This document shows, piece after piece, positions 1 to 8,804 of a stretch of 55,240 nt of DNA (its first letter is position 1; each line of letters opens with the position of its first letter). The translations under genes and the position numbers were made by a program. The DNA is taken from the NCBI GenBank assembly GCA_005046945.1, contig SUSS01000017.1:1-55240 (forward strand). Reading direction: 5' to 3'. Below the pieces are notes generated by a model that worked only from the letters and a program-made list of their open reading frames with translations, ran no database searches and was not told the origin of the DNA. This DNA is from Tissierella creatinini. Lineage in GTDB: Bacteria > Bacillota > Clostridia > Tissierellales > Tissierellaceae.

Positions 1-183
1 AAACAACGAATTATATTTTTTATACTAAATGCGACAACTTACTTGACAAACACCGATATCTTATACACCATCGTTTTACTAATCTCTTACATCTGAACAC
101 TATATGCTTTGTTACTCTCAGACTTGATGGACGTTCCCGCCCTTATCTTGGCCCACTGCATGTCACTGCCAGCCTTTTGTAAT
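1..183. other. Window edge without an identifiable gene
   Basis: No complete gene is visible. On the minus strand an open stretch of about 36 codons ends at a TAA at 87-89 and runs back into the 3' end of the HEPN gene in another frame. It is richer in G and C than its surroundings and could be the tail of a decayed or frameshifted gene. I do not recognise it. Confidence 0.4.
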
Positions 184-771
184 TTATCTTCGTTGATTAA
201 TAACATCTTCAAAGTCAGCTATACCACTTAATAAATTATCAATCCTCATGTATTCAGTATTCTTATCAAGAAGCTGTTGCGTCTTTTTGACTGAAGTATG
301 TGCTGCCTCTCCCCTGAGGGAACCGAATGAAGAAAGGGTACTTAAAAACGTTGAATCGAAATCATTTAGGTAATAACCTAGTGGTTCAAAAAGGTTCTTA
401 ATATCATTTTCTTTAATTCCATTATTTTTTTTAATATTACCCGAACGAAAGTCCGTAATAATCTTCATAGCCTTCGTATCACAAGTACCACTTGTATTAA
501 TTTTCTCATTCCAAATAAACAAAGAAGCTAGGTTGTAATTTGCCACTTTTCTTGTTTTCCATTTCTTCTCAGCTTCTTCTAATAATTTAGCAGCCATACT
601 CTCAAAGTAGTCTTCAAGTTCTGCATGACATAGAAGTATAAGTCCTCTTAATTTGTCGGACTGCAATTCGGTTATTCCATTAATTGATTGTTTAAAATTA
701 AAATTTCTTTTTAATTTGTTTATTCGTTTTTCTAAATAGGTATATTGTGTAGATTTTTTCTGTGTGGACAT
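184..771 (-). CDS. HEPN-domain protein (MAE_28990/RiboL-PSP-HEPN-like), partner of DUF262 protein
   Basis: A 195-residue, mostly helical, charged protein. Near the C-terminus it carries R153-G-E-A-A-H158, the R-x4-H motif that forms the active site of HEPN ribonucleases, in the typical context of a conserved helix. HEPN proteins of this type are commonly encoded next to DUF262 proteins. This gene starts 11 bases after the stop of the DUF262 gene and is surely co-transcribed with it. The family suggests RNA cleavage; a role in phage defence or as a toxin is inference from the pairing. There is no signal peptide or membrane segment. The family call rests on the HEPN motif and neighbour rather than on overall similarity. 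Confidence 0.7.
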   Translation of the reverse strand: MSTQKKSTQYTYLEKRINKLKRNFNFKQSINGITELQSDKLRGLILLCHAELEDYFESMAAKLLEEAEKKWKTRKVANYNLASLFIWNEKINTSGTCDTKAMKIITDFRSGNIKKNNGIKENDIKNLFEPLGYYLNDFDSTFLSTLSSFGSLRGEAAHTSVKKTQQLLDKNTEYMRIDNLLSGIADFEDVINQRR

Positions 772-782
772 GCACTCACCTC

Positions 783-2030
783 TTATAATCCAACATTTCT
801 AATACATATTTTTCTATCACATAATTCAAATTTATGAATTGTAAAATTGTATTTATGAGATGAGTTTAACGAAATTAATAAATCTACAAATAATGAGAAC
901 CTTGTGACAACTCTACTTGTTTCCTTGGTTGTATCAGTAATTGCAGAAACAAATTCTGGGTTATCATTTAAAAGAATAAACTTACTCTTAAACTCATCAG
1001 GATTTTCTGATACTAGTTGTCTAATATTCTCTTCAGAAAAATAGTAAGAAAACAATTCAAAAATACTTCTGTTGAATCGATTATTGCTAATCCCATTTGT
1101 ATGTCTGCTAAATGGTGATTTTTCTGACATAACTTCATACGAAAATTCAATTGCATTTTCTAACTCTTTAAACTCAGAAATTATTTCATCACTATCATTA
1201 TCCCAAGAATTATTCAAACGTTCACACGTTGTATCTAAAAAGTTTTTTAAGTTCCCATTGTATTCTTCTATAAAATATTTAAATGCATAATACCTTAATG
1301 CCATCTCAATGTCTTTCATTCGAGGATCTGCTGATTTATTATTTAGCATTCTCTTAATAGAATCACTATCCGCTGTTGCATCATCTAAATACGTCAAAAA
1401 TTTACCTGGTTTAAGTGCTTGCCTTAATTCTTGTGGAGATAATTTTTTGCTTCCTGTATTAAGTCTAAGAAACACTGTATATAAGAAAGATTCATCTGGC
1501 CAATTTTTTATTACTATAGTTCTTATAGATTGATTCTCTAAATTTGTAATATACTCTTCATCTTCTTTTTCTACATCATCATAAGAACAGCCATTTAGGT
1601 TTTTCAGAATTTCTAATCCACTTAATTTTAACTGTCTAAAAACATTTTTTTCATTTAGTGACTTTTCTTCGAATTCTTTTTGGGATATTTTTGAGAAAAA
1701 TCGTCTAAGGCTTAATAACCTCTGCTTTCCATCTATCACAATATAAGAATTTTTCTTTTCTTTGCTTTCAGCTAATATAATAGGCGGCACTGGAATTCCC
1801 AATATGAGTGATTCAATTAACTTGCTTTTTTCTTGGTCTGTCCATGCATCCCTACGCTGAAAGGTTGGGTTTAAATCAATATTACCTTTTTCTAATTGTA
1901 GTACTATTGTTTCTGTAGTCCAGTCTGTTCCCCAAATTACAGCTTGACTAAACTTAGATAAATCTACCTTTAGCTCATTTTCAGTTTCTTCACCAGCTTC
2001 ATCAAATAACAAGTTTTCTTCAATCACCAT
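783..2030 (-). CDS. DUF262 domain protein (ParB/Srx-fold putative nuclease)
   Basis: A 415-residue protein with the DUF262 hallmarks. Residues 57-86 carry the F-Q-R-R-x-x-W-x-x-x-x-K-S-x-L-I-E-S-L-x-x-G-x-P-x-P signature, followed by I-D-G-K-Q-R at 99-104, the form of the DGQQR motif that defines the ParB-like catalytic pocket. The remainder is a helical region typical of the GmrSD/DUF262 group, where such domains are thought to be NTP-dependent nucleases acting on modified or foreign DNA. There is no DUF1524 HNH domain, so this is a DUF262-only protein. It is the first gene of a two-gene unit with the HEPN gene. Start ATG at 2030 lies behind a purine-rich GGAAGAGAAG. A defence role is inferred. 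Confidence 0.85.
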   Translation of the reverse strand: MVIEENLLFDEAGEETENELKVDLSKFSQAVIWGTDWTTETIVLQLEKGNIDLNPTFQRRDAWTDQEKSKLIESLILGIPVPPIILAESKEKKNSYIVIDGKQRLLSLRRFFSKISQKEFEEKSLNEKNVFRQLKLSGLEILKNLNGCSYDDVEKEDEEYITNLENQSIRTIVIKNWPDESFLYTVFLRLNTGSKKLSPQELRQALKPGKFLTYLDDATADSDSIKRMLNNKSADPRMKDIEMALRYYAFKYFIEEYNGNLKNFLDTTCERLNNSWDNDSDEIISEFKELENAIEFSYEVMSEKSPFSRHTNGISNNRFNRSIFELFSYYFSEENIRQLVSENPDEFKSKFILLNDNPEFVSAITDTTKETSRVVTRFSLFVDLLISLNSSHKYNFTIHKFELCDRKICIRNVGL

Positions 2031-2121
2031 TTTCTTCTCTTCCTTTCAATTAAAAATTATACTTACATATTGCTGAACTATATAGCATTACACATCCTAG
2101 CCAACTTATGACTAAAACAAC

Positions 2122-3246
2122 CTATTTCCCCCAAACAACCCTATTCACATAATCAGTATAAGACAATATAATCCTCAATACCTTCTCCGATACATTAGGT
2201 ATACTATAATCTCCAACTAACCTTAGTGTATCTCTTTCCTGGGTCTCCAACACCTCAAGGCCCTGCAAGATTCTTTCCTTCTTTAGACCTACCATCATAA
2301 CCGATGCTTCTTCCATGGCCTCAGGTCTTTCATGGGCTTGTCTTATATTTAGAGCTTTAAACCCAAGAATTGATGATTCCTCACTAATAGTACCACTATC
2401 GCTTAATACTGCTTTTGCTTTTGTTTGTAACTTCACATAATCATTAAAGCCTAATGGTTTCATTGTATTAATAAGTGGATTAAAGTCTATCCCCTTAGCT
2501 TCAATCATCTTTCTAGTCCTAGGATGGGTACTTACAATCACAGGAATTTCATACTTCTCTGCAATGGTATTCAAGCTATCTACCAAATCCAAGAAGTTTT
2601 CTTCAGAGTTTATGTTTTCCTCTCTATGGGCAGATACCACAAAATACTTGCCTTCATCAAGACCTAATCTATCCAGTACATCCGACTTCTCTATATCTTC
2701 TTTCCTTGAATTGAGAACCTCAAACATTGGGCTGCCTGTTTTAATAACTCTGTCTGCAGGAATCCCTTCTCTCAATAAATATTCTCTGGCTATATCACTA
2801 TATGTCAGATTGATATCTGATATATGGTCTACTATCTTTCTATTAGTCTCTTCAGGTACTCTTTGGTCGAAACACCTATTACCGGCTTCCATATGGAAGA
2901 TTGGAATATGCCTTCTTTTGGCTGCTATAGCACATAGGCAGCTGTTGGTATCCCCTAGTACTAAAAAGGCATCAGGTTTTACTTCTTCAAGGATTGGATC
3001 AATCTTTACTAATATATTTCCTATGGTTTCTACCGCAGTTCCGGTAGCTGCATTAAGAAAATAATCGGGTTTCTTTAAGTTAAAGTCTTTAAAAAACACC
3101 TCGTTTAATTCATAGTCATAGTTTTGACCTGTATGTACTAACACATGGTCTATAGCCTGGGATTCTTCCAATTTATTGATTACAGCAGATAACCTGATTA
3201 TCTCCGGTCTTGTTCCTACTACTGTCATCACTTTTAATTTCTTCAT
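2122..3246 (-). CDS. capG: UDP-N-acetylglucosamine 2-epimerase-type enzyme CapG/FnlC (UDP-L-FucNAc synthesis)
   Basis: A 374-residue WecB-fold protein. It has the N-terminal V-G-T-R-P-E-I-I-R motif, H-T-G-Q-N-Y-D near residue 40, G-D-T-N-S near 98, H-x-E-A-G-N-R near 118 and the S-D-S-G-T-I-S-E-E UDP-binding loop near 280. The R-C-F-D-Q-R-V-P-E-E-x-N-R stretch is characteristic of the CapG/WbjD/FnlC branch. It is the third gene of a CapE-CapF-CapG set and starts 2 bases after capF. In this pathway the last step is C2 epimerisation giving UDP-N-acetyl-L-fucosamine. It is also the last gene of the whole locus. Confidence 0.9.
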   Translation of the reverse strand: MKKLKVMTVVGTRPEIIRLSAVINKLEESQAIDHVLVHTGQNYDYELNEVFFKDFNLKKPDYFLNAATGTAVETIGNILVKIDPILEEVKPDAFLVLGDTNSCLCAIAAKRRHIPIFHMEAGNRCFDQRVPEETNRKIVDHISDINLTYSDIAREYLLREGIPADRVIKTGSPMFEVLNSRKEDIEKSDVLDRLGLDEGKYFVVSAHREENINSEENFLDLVDSLNTIAEKYEIPVIVSTHPRTRKMIEAKGIDFNPLINTMKPLGFNDYVKLQTKAKAVLSDSGTISEESSILGFKALNIRQAHERPEAMEEASVMMVGLKKERILQGLEVLETQERDTLRLVGDYSIPNVSEKVLRIILSYTDYVNRVVWGK

Positions 3247-3248
3247 AT

Positions 3249-4358
3249 CTAAACCTCCAAGAAGTATGTATCAGGTTTATCTGGATTGAATTCCTCATTA
3301 GCCCACATAAATGTAACTAAATCAGTATCCCCCACATTGATAATATTATGGGTGTATCCTGTAGGAATATCTACTACTTCCATCTTATCACTGCTCACAT
3401 AGTAATCTATAATTTCTTCTGTAGCAATTTTTCTAAATCTGATTAAACCCTTGCCGCTGACTACAAGAAACTTTTCATTTTTTATATGATGCCAATGGTT
3501 ACCTTTTGTAATTCCAGGCTTTGTAATATTAACCGAAAACTGTCCCCTGTCCATAGTGCGGATAATCTCAGTAAAGGACCCTCTGTCATCAACATTCATT
3601 TTTAAAGGATAAGAGAATTGATCTGTTGGTAAGTAGCTTAAATAAGTGGAGTATAACTTCTTTTCAAATGAATTACCCATATTCGGTATATTTAATGTAG
3701 TTCTGCTTTCCTTAAAAGATTTGATTAATCTTACTATCTCTCCAAGAGTAATAGTGTGAGTAACTGGAACCTGACAGAAGTCACTATTTCTATTCTCTTT
3801 ACCGTCAAGAGCTTTAATCAATTCTTCAACTACATCGTCAATGTAAACCAAGCTCATTACAACACTAGGATCATTAACTTGTATTGGTAAATCATGAGCA
3901 ATATTGTGGCAGAAAGTAGCAACTGCACTATTATAATTAGGTTTGCACCATTTACCAAATACGTTGGGGAAACGGTAAACAAGTACCCTTACTCCTGTAT
4001 CCTTTCCATAGGAAAACAATAAATCTTCACCAGCTTTTTTACTCTTGCCGTAGGGATTATCTAAAGCAGCTTGAGTAGAAGACGATAGCATTACAGGTGC
4101 TTTATTATTATGTTTCTTTAATAAATCTAGCAAAGCAGATGTAAAGCCAAAATTTCCTTCCATAAATTCTTCTTGGGTTTTAGGTCTATTTACGCCTGCT
4201 AAGTGATATACAAAATCACATTCTTGACAATATGTATCTAATAAGGCTGGGTCTGTATCCCTATTATATTCCAATATATCAGTATAGTTTTGGTTCTTTA
4301 GTTCAGCTATTAAGTTTTTAGCAATAAAACCGTTAGCACCTGTAACTAATATCTTCAT
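3249..4358 (-). CDS. capF: CapF/FnlB/WbjC bifunctional reductase-epimerase with C-terminal cupin
   Basis: A 369-residue protein. The N-terminal half is an extended SDR Rossmann domain starting V-T-G-A-N-G-F-I-A-K-N. The C-terminal ~120 residues form a cupin with T-K-G-N-H-W-H-H, a metal-binding histidine cluster, as in S. aureus CapF. It converts the CapE product by 3-epimerisation and NADPH reduction toward UDP-L-talose/fucose N-acetyl derivatives. I chose the ATG at 4358 over an upstream ATG at 4373. GGAGG lies 8 bases before 4358, and this ATG overlaps the capE TGA as ATGA, indicating translational coupling. Confidence 0.92.
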   Translation of the reverse strand: MKILVTGANGFIAKNLIAELKNQNYTDILEYNRDTDPALLDTYCQECDFVYHLAGVNRPKTQEEFMEGNFGFTSALLDLLKKHNNKAPVMLSSSTQAALDNPYGKSKKAGEDLLFSYGKDTGVRVLVYRFPNVFGKWCKPNYNSAVATFCHNIAHDLPIQVNDPSVVMSLVYIDDVVEELIKALDGKENRNSDFCQVPVTHTITLGEIVRLIKSFKESRTTLNIPNMGNSFEKKLYSTYLSYLPTDQFSYPLKMNVDDRGSFTEIIRTMDRGQFSVNITKPGITKGNHWHHIKNEKFLVVSGKGLIRFRKIATEEIIDYYVSSDKMEVVDIPTGYTHNIINVGDTDLVTFMWANEEFNPDKPDTYFLEV

Positions 4359-5380
4359 GCACGATTCCTCCATGCTTCTAATTCTTCTTTAATATACTGT
4401 AATGCGAGTAGTTTTTCTTTTGTCTGCTCTACAGTCAGCAAATCCGTATTATTGGAATTGAACTCAGTTAGAGTGTTCTTTTCCTTCATCCCTTTAGTAA
4501 AATACTTATCATAATTCAGGTCACGTTTATCAGCCGGAACACGGAAGAAGTTGCCCATGTCAATTGCATTTGCACACTCTTCATTAGTCAGCAATGTCTC
4601 ATACATCTTCTCACCATGGCGAATCCCTATGACTTTAATCTCATTATCTGCTTTAAATAGTTCCTTAACAGCCTGAGCTAAAACTCCGATTGTTGTTGCC
4701 GGTGCCTTTTGGACCATAATGTCTCCACTTTCGGCGTTGTTAAAGGCAAAGATAACAAGCTCAACAGCTTCTTCAAGACTCATGATAAACCTAGTCATGG
4801 TAGGATCAGTTACTGTCAGAGGTTGTTCAGCCTTTATTTGCTCTATAAATAGCGGAACAACCGACCCCCTTGAACATAGAACATTTCCATACCTGGTTCC
4901 ACAAATCAGGGTTTTTTCAGGGTCTACAGTTCTTGATTTTGCAACAAACACTTTTTCCATCATAGCTTTAGAAGTTCCCATTGCATTTACAGGATAGGCA
5001 GCCTTATCTGTTGATAAGCATATAACCTTTTTAACTCCTGATTCAATGCAAGCTGTCAATACATTTTCAGTTCCTATTACATTAGTTTTAACAGCCTCTA
5101 GGGGAAAGAACTCGCATGAAGGAACTTGCTTTAGAGCTGCAGCATTAAATACATAATCAACTCCATACATTGCATTCTTTATACTTGCTAAATCTCTTAT
5201 ATCTCCTATGTAGTACTTTATTTTTTCGTTATTATATAAGTGACGCATATCATCCTGTTTCTTCTCATCACGTGAGAAGATACGGATTTCTTTAATATCT
5301 GTATCTAAAAATCGATTAAGTACAGCATTCCCAAAGGAGCCTGTACCACCTGTAATTAATAAAGTTTTATTTTTGAACAT
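4355..5380 (-). CDS. capE: UDP-GlcNAc 5-inverting 4,6-dehydratase CapE/FnlA/WbjB
   Basis: A 341-residue extended SDR enzyme. It has the NAD(P)-binding T-G-G-T-G-S-F-G motif at residues 10-17, the S-T-D-K-A-A-Y-P-x-N-A-M-G-x-S-K block near 125-140, and R-H-G-E-K-M-Y-E-T-L-L near 255. Met sits where most SDRs have the catalytic Tyr of YxxxK; I recall this as normal for the CapE group. It performs the first step from UDP-GlcNAc to UDP-L-FucNAc. AAGGAG precedes the ATG. The upstream region holds a solo IS605-type end and then IS21, so the gene's original promoter connection may have been altered. A truncated paralogue sits beyond the IS. Confidence 0.92.
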   Translation of the reverse strand: MFKNKTLLITGGTGSFGNAVLNRFLDTDIKEIRIFSRDEKKQDDMRHLYNNEKIKYYIGDIRDLASIKNAMYGVDYVFNAAALKQVPSCEFFPLEAVKTNVIGTENVLTACIESGVKKVICLSTDKAAYPVNAMGTSKAMMEKVFVAKSRTVDPEKTLICGTRYGNVLCSRGSVVPLFIEQIKAEQPLTVTDPTMTRFIMSLEEAVELVIFAFNNAESGDIMVQKAPATTIGVLAQAVKELFKADNEIKVIGIRHGEKMYETLLTNEECANAIDMGNFFRVPADKRDLNYDKYFTKGMKEKNTLTEFNSNNTDLLTVEQTKEKLLALQYIKEELEAWRNRA

Positions 5381-5411
5381 AGTTTATTCTCCTTATGTAA
5401 ATAATTATACG

Positions 5412-5530
5412 GAGGTGTAGATGTCCACCACTTCTTTATGTGGTGGATATCTTTTAGTAAACAAGATGGTGTGTCTTAGTCACTCACCTCGTTTCAGTGG
5501 TGTGAGGCAATTGCAACTGCAATTGCTGCA
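5412..5530 (-). mobile_element. Solo IS200/IS605-type right-end-like hairpin module (copy 1)
   Basis: On the minus strand this reads as three consecutive hairpins: GCAATTGC-AACT-GCAATTGC (5507-5526), CACCACTGAAACGAGGTG, and CCACCAC-TTCTTTAT-GTGGTGG (5425-5446). The same order and closely similar bases occur on the plus strand at 46050-46165. The layout resembles the right ends of tnpB-bearing IS200/IS605 elements, which also encode the 3' omega RNA. No tnpA or tnpB is present, so this is a remnant or solo end. Its position directly ahead of capE is noteworthy. The assignment is by resemblance only. Confidence 0.5.
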
Positions 5531-5749
5531 GATACTTAAATCAAACAAGGACCTCTCAACCTTCATCCGCTTATTAAAAACCCTACAAATCTGCACTATC
5601 TAAACTACCTGTCATAATTGTAGTCTATATTCAGAGTATTCCATAAGTTATTAAATTAGGTGACAGGGAAGCCTCCGAAAAAGTACCTTTTTGAGAAAAT
5701 TGCCCTAGCAATAATGCGGGTTTGAGGGGCTTAAAAATCAAAAAGTATA
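5531..5749. other. Flank left of IS21, no gene
   Basis: No gene is visible. A short stretch at about 5666-5686 resembles, in inverted orientation, a stretch at about 8430-8450 beyond the other end of the IS. The outer IS boundary or an older insertion may therefore lie here. Confidence 0.4.
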
Positions 5750-5876
5750 GATATTTCGATGTAATAATTCCACTGTGACGGTAAATCAGGTCCACCATAA
5801 CGGGAAAATAAGTCCATTGTATCAGATACAGGTCCACATATAGTAATATATAGAAACCTGCTTCAGTGTAGTTATT

Positions 5877-5922
5877 GAGTATTAGTGTTGTGGGAGGGTA
5901 CCCTCCCACAACACTAATACTC
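5877..5922. repeat. 46-bp perfect palindrome downstream of istB
   Basis: A perfect inverted repeat of two 23-base arms with no spacer, centred on GGTACC, with arms starting GAGTATTAGTGTTGTGGGAG. It lies 14 bases after the istB stop. It could form a strong RNA hairpin that ends or protects the IS transcript, although no T-run follows on the minus strand. Confidence 0.95.
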
Positions 5923-5936
5923 GTCGGCATACCTGC

Positions 5937-6719
5937 CTACTCTATGCTTGATGATTCAGATGGTTCCTGATTTTTCAAACCATGGCGTTCTCTCATTGAT
6001 TCTTTACCATCAATTAATATTTCATAAGAGTTGTGCTTGATACGATCGATAATGGCTTCGGATACTGTACCATCTGCTGGAGTTCCAATTCTTTCATACC
6101 AGCCTCTTGGATCAAATTGAGTACAGAATATCATAGCTCCATTACGAGTTCTGGCCTCTATGATTTCAAATAGATCCATAGCCTCTTGAGTGCTTAGCGG
6201 CTTCAACAGCCATTCATCTAGTATTAGCAAGTCAACCTTTTGATACATCTTAATTACTTTTTTGTAGGTACCTTCACCTCTGGCAATCAGTAGGTCATTC
6301 AATAGTTCCGGAAGTCTAATGTATTTGACCTTTAAGAAATTTCTACATGCAGCAATACCTAAGGCACATGAAATATAGGTTTTGCCATTTCCTGAGGCTC
6401 CTTCAAGGATAATATGATGTCCATCATGTATATATCTACATGTTGATAACTGTAATATCTGAGATTTGTTTAGCTTTCTATCAGGATGATATTCAATATC
6501 CTCTATACAAGCATTTGGATATCTGAAATTTGATAATCTAATTAATCTACTTAGTTTATTTGACTGTCGTTTTGACCATTCAGCATCAACTACAATGCCA
6601 AATCTATCTTCAAAACTTAGTGATTCGTATGATTTGTCTGTTAGTTGAGCTGCAAACGAATCAGCCATAGCCCCTAATCTCATTCTGGTTAGTTTATCTA
6701 AGGTAGCTTGATTAATCAT
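5937..6719 (-). CDS. istB: IS21 helper ATPase IstB
   Basis: A 260-residue AAA+ ATPase of the DnaC/IstB type. Walker A is G-A-S-G-N-G-K-T near residue 105 and Walker B is L-L-I-L-D-E-W near 165, followed by sensor-like F-C-T-Q-F near 200. IstB forms an ATP-dependent complex that selects target DNA and stimulates the IstA transposase. The ATG at 6719 was chosen because GGAGGTGG precedes it and it overlaps the istA stop by 8 bases. The longer in-frame extension upstream is hydrophobic shadow sequence inside istA. The family is certain and the protein appears full length. Confidence 0.93.
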   Translation of the reverse strand: MINQATLDKLTRMRLGAMADSFAAQLTDKSYESLSFEDRFGIVVDAEWSKRQSNKLSRLIRLSNFRYPNACIEDIEYHPDRKLNKSQILQLSTCRYIHDGHHIILEGASGNGKTYISCALGIAACRNFLKVKYIRLPELLNDLLIARGEGTYKKVIKMYQKVDLLILDEWLLKPLSTQEAMDLFEIIEARTRNGAMIFCTQFDPRGWYERIGTPADGTVSEAIIDRIKHNSYEILIDGKESMRERHGLKNQEPSESSSIE

Positions 6720-8256
6720 TGTCTCCACCTCCAAAATACTCAGCACCACGAGTAAAACCAAATTTACCGCTTGGAGTATGAGATGAATCCTTAGCTTCAC
6801 TTTTTAATCTGTCAGCTCCAGTTTTAAGAATTGACTGTATACTTCTTAAGCTGGGAGATGGAGTATAAGAAAGGGCTCTAGTGCAAGCATCTTCAATCCT
6901 TAATATTGAATATTTATCAGCCAACTTCATAAGAGAAGCACAAACCTTGTAACTTTGTTTTTCTACCTTGTGTGATGATAAAAGGTACTTCATTACAAGT
7001 GCAGTAGAAGGTCCTATGCTATTAGCCCACTCAAGAAATGTATCAGCATTCCAGCTTAAATACAATTTGTGGTTATCTGGCATATGATCCCTTTGTATCT
7101 GTGGCTCACAGTCTCCATATCTTCTAATATGAGAAGCTATTCGATTGTTGTGAAAGAAGACTTCTACTGTTTTTGTAGTATACCTGATGTCAACAGTATG
7201 ACCTATGAATTCATATGGAACAGAGTACTTGATTTTTTCAACTGTTATGAGATAATCAGGTTGAATGGTGGCAGTTGACCAGACAGCCATTTCATATGGA
7301 GAAGCAGGTAGTGGTTGAAGATAGAGTTTTTCCTCTAATTCAAATGCAGATAGCCTGCTTCCATTCTTTTTTTGGAATGGTTTGGAATTGAACTCTTTTA
7401 ATTTTTCTTGTATAGATAAATTTAGTTCATGAAACGAAAAGAATTTTTCATTTCTAAGAGCTGCAATTATCCAAGTGGATATTATTCCAACTGTACCTTC
7501 AACGTTTGGCTTATCTTTAGGAGATGATGGTCTAGCTGGTATTACTGCAGTATTGTAGTGTTCAGCCATTTCTTGATAAGTTCTGTTAAGGGATATCTCT
7601 GAACGTCCATGCTTAGTGACAGCTGTCTTTAGATTATCTGGTACAAGAATTCTTGTTACTCCACCAAAGAAGTTATAGGCATTAATATGGGCATTTATCC
7701 AATATTCACTAGCCATTGATGGGAAGGCCTCTGCATAACTATATAAGCTACAAGGAAGTGATGCTACAAATACATAGGCAAGGTGTTTATCTCCTGTTAT
7801 TTCATCTATAACAGCTAGGTTTTTACCAGCCCAATCTACTTCCATTAGTTCACCAGGCTTTCTTTTAATTCTCATAGTAGCTTTAGTCTTTCTTACATAT
7901 GAGCGATAATAATCACAAAATTGGGTGTATTGATAAGGTATTGAGTTTTCTGCCTTGCAAGCTTCACAATACTCACTCCAAAGCAAAGTAAGAGTAACTC
8001 CTGGTTTAGCGAGCTCCTTATGAATATAAGAACAATCAGGCGATTTCCTAGATGACTCTGAGGCCCTGTTAGGGTAAAGAAATCTTCTAAGTTCATCATT
8101 GGTTAAATCATCAGCTAAAGGCCAAAGTAGTCCTTTTTCTTTTGAGAGATTTAACACATCTCTTATGGTGTCCCGTGAACTGTGAACACTAGCTGCAATT
8201 TGTCTTTGACTGTAGTCTAAGCTGTTAAGTCTAATGATTTCTCGATAATCAACCAT
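6712..8256 (-). CDS. istA: IS21 transposase IstA
   Basis: A 514-residue DDE transposase. An N-terminal helix-turn-helix (Y-S-Q-R-Q-I-A-A-S-V-H-x-S-R-D-T-I) comes first. It is followed by an rve core with catalytic acidic residues in M-E-V-D-W-A-G, V-P-D-N-L-K-T and P-N-V-E-G, and a C-terminal beta-rich domain. This is the full domain set and normal length for IstA, with no frameshift. The ATG at 8256 has GGAGG eight bases upstream; an ATG 15 bases earlier overlaps that ribosome binding site. It transposes the element together with IstB. Confidence 0.93.
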   Translation of the reverse strand: MVDYREIIRLNSLDYSQRQIAASVHSSRDTIRDVLNLSKEKGLLWPLADDLTNDELRRFLYPNRASESSRKSPDCSYIHKELAKPGVTLTLLWSEYCEACKAENSIPYQYTQFCDYYRSYVRKTKATMRIKRKPGELMEVDWAGKNLAVIDEITGDKHLAYVFVASLPCSLYSYAEAFPSMASEYWINAHINAYNFFGGVTRILVPDNLKTAVTKHGRSEISLNRTYQEMAEHYNTAVIPARPSSPKDKPNVEGTVGIISTWIIAALRNEKFFSFHELNLSIQEKLKEFNSKPFQKKNGSRLSAFELEEKLYLQPLPASPYEMAVWSTATIQPDYLITVEKIKYSVPYEFIGHTVDIRYTTKTVEVFFHNNRIASHIRRYGDCEPQIQRDHMPDNHKLYLSWNADTFLEWANSIGPSTALVMKYLLSSHKVEKQSYKVCASLMKLADKYSILRIEDACTRALSYTPSPSLRSIQSILKTGADRLKSEAKDSSHTPSGKFGFTRGAEYFGGGDND

Positions 8257-8457
8257 ACTACCAACCTCCATAAATGTATTTGTACTAAAGCTTGTACATA
8301 ATACTATTATAGATCTAATAATATGGATGGTATAGTTGAACGTGAAGGTGGACCTAAATTACCGATAGGGTGGACCTATTTTACCGTGAAGGTGGCATTA
8401 TTAAAACGAAATACTCAAAAGTATGAGTTTTTCGGAGCTTTCCCAGGCACTGGGGCT

Positions 8458-8709
8458 TTTAAGTGCTGCTGCATGGAATATATAATCAACACCATGCATA
8501 GCATTTTTGACAGATTGTATATCTCTTACATCGCCTATATAAAATTTAAGCTTATCATTTTTATAGTGTTTTCTCATATCCTCTTGTTTCTTTTCATCCC
8601 TAGAAAAAATTCGAATTTCTTTTATATCTATATCCAAGAATCTTTCCATCACAGCATTCCCAAACGATCCTGTTCCACCCGTGATTAATAAAGTTTTATT
8701 TATGAACAT
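8458..8709 (-). pseudogene. Truncated capE paralogue (N-terminal fragment)
   Basis: The first 84 codons encode a protein closely similar to the N-terminus of the intact CapE: same M-F-x-N-K-T-L-L-I-T-G-G-T-G-S-F-G start, the same S-R-D-E-K-K-Q block, ending at H-A-A-A-L-K. After that the frame runs into unrelated sequence leading to the IS21 right end, so about three quarters of the enzyme is missing. It starts behind AAAGGAAATAT, about 95 bases after the LpxD-like gene. The lost part is not found on the other side of the IS, so the event was more than a simple insertion. It is presumably inactive, since the substrate-binding half is absent. Confidence 0.85.
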
Positions 8710-8804
8710 AACATATTTCCTTTCATCTAACTTTTCTCAACTTATTTAAAAATATCTTCTATCATTACAAAAAAATGAATTTCAATAATGATAAACGCCA
8801 CTAT

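Larger units (their letters stand above)
5750..8413 (-). mobile_element. IS21-family insertion sequence (istA-istB)
   Basis: The element contains istA and istB in the usual overlapping order. Its ends are inverted copies of each other. At the left, TATTTCG is followed by TAATAAT, CCAC and CGGTAAATCAGGTCCACC (about 5752-5796). At the right the minus strand reads TATTTCG, then TAATAATGCCACC and CGGTAAAATAGGTCCACC (about 8411-8369). A second internal copy of the GGTCCACC unit lies further in on each side, as expected for the multiple terminal repeats of IS21. Both genes look intact. No target duplication could be assigned and the outermost boundary is uncertain by tens of bases. It separates a truncated capE from the intact capE. 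Confidence 0.85.

Noticed and set aside
8323-8688. 121-codon plus-strand open frame
   Set aside because: It is antisense to the capE fragment and the IS21 end; the product resembles no protein family and is a shadow.
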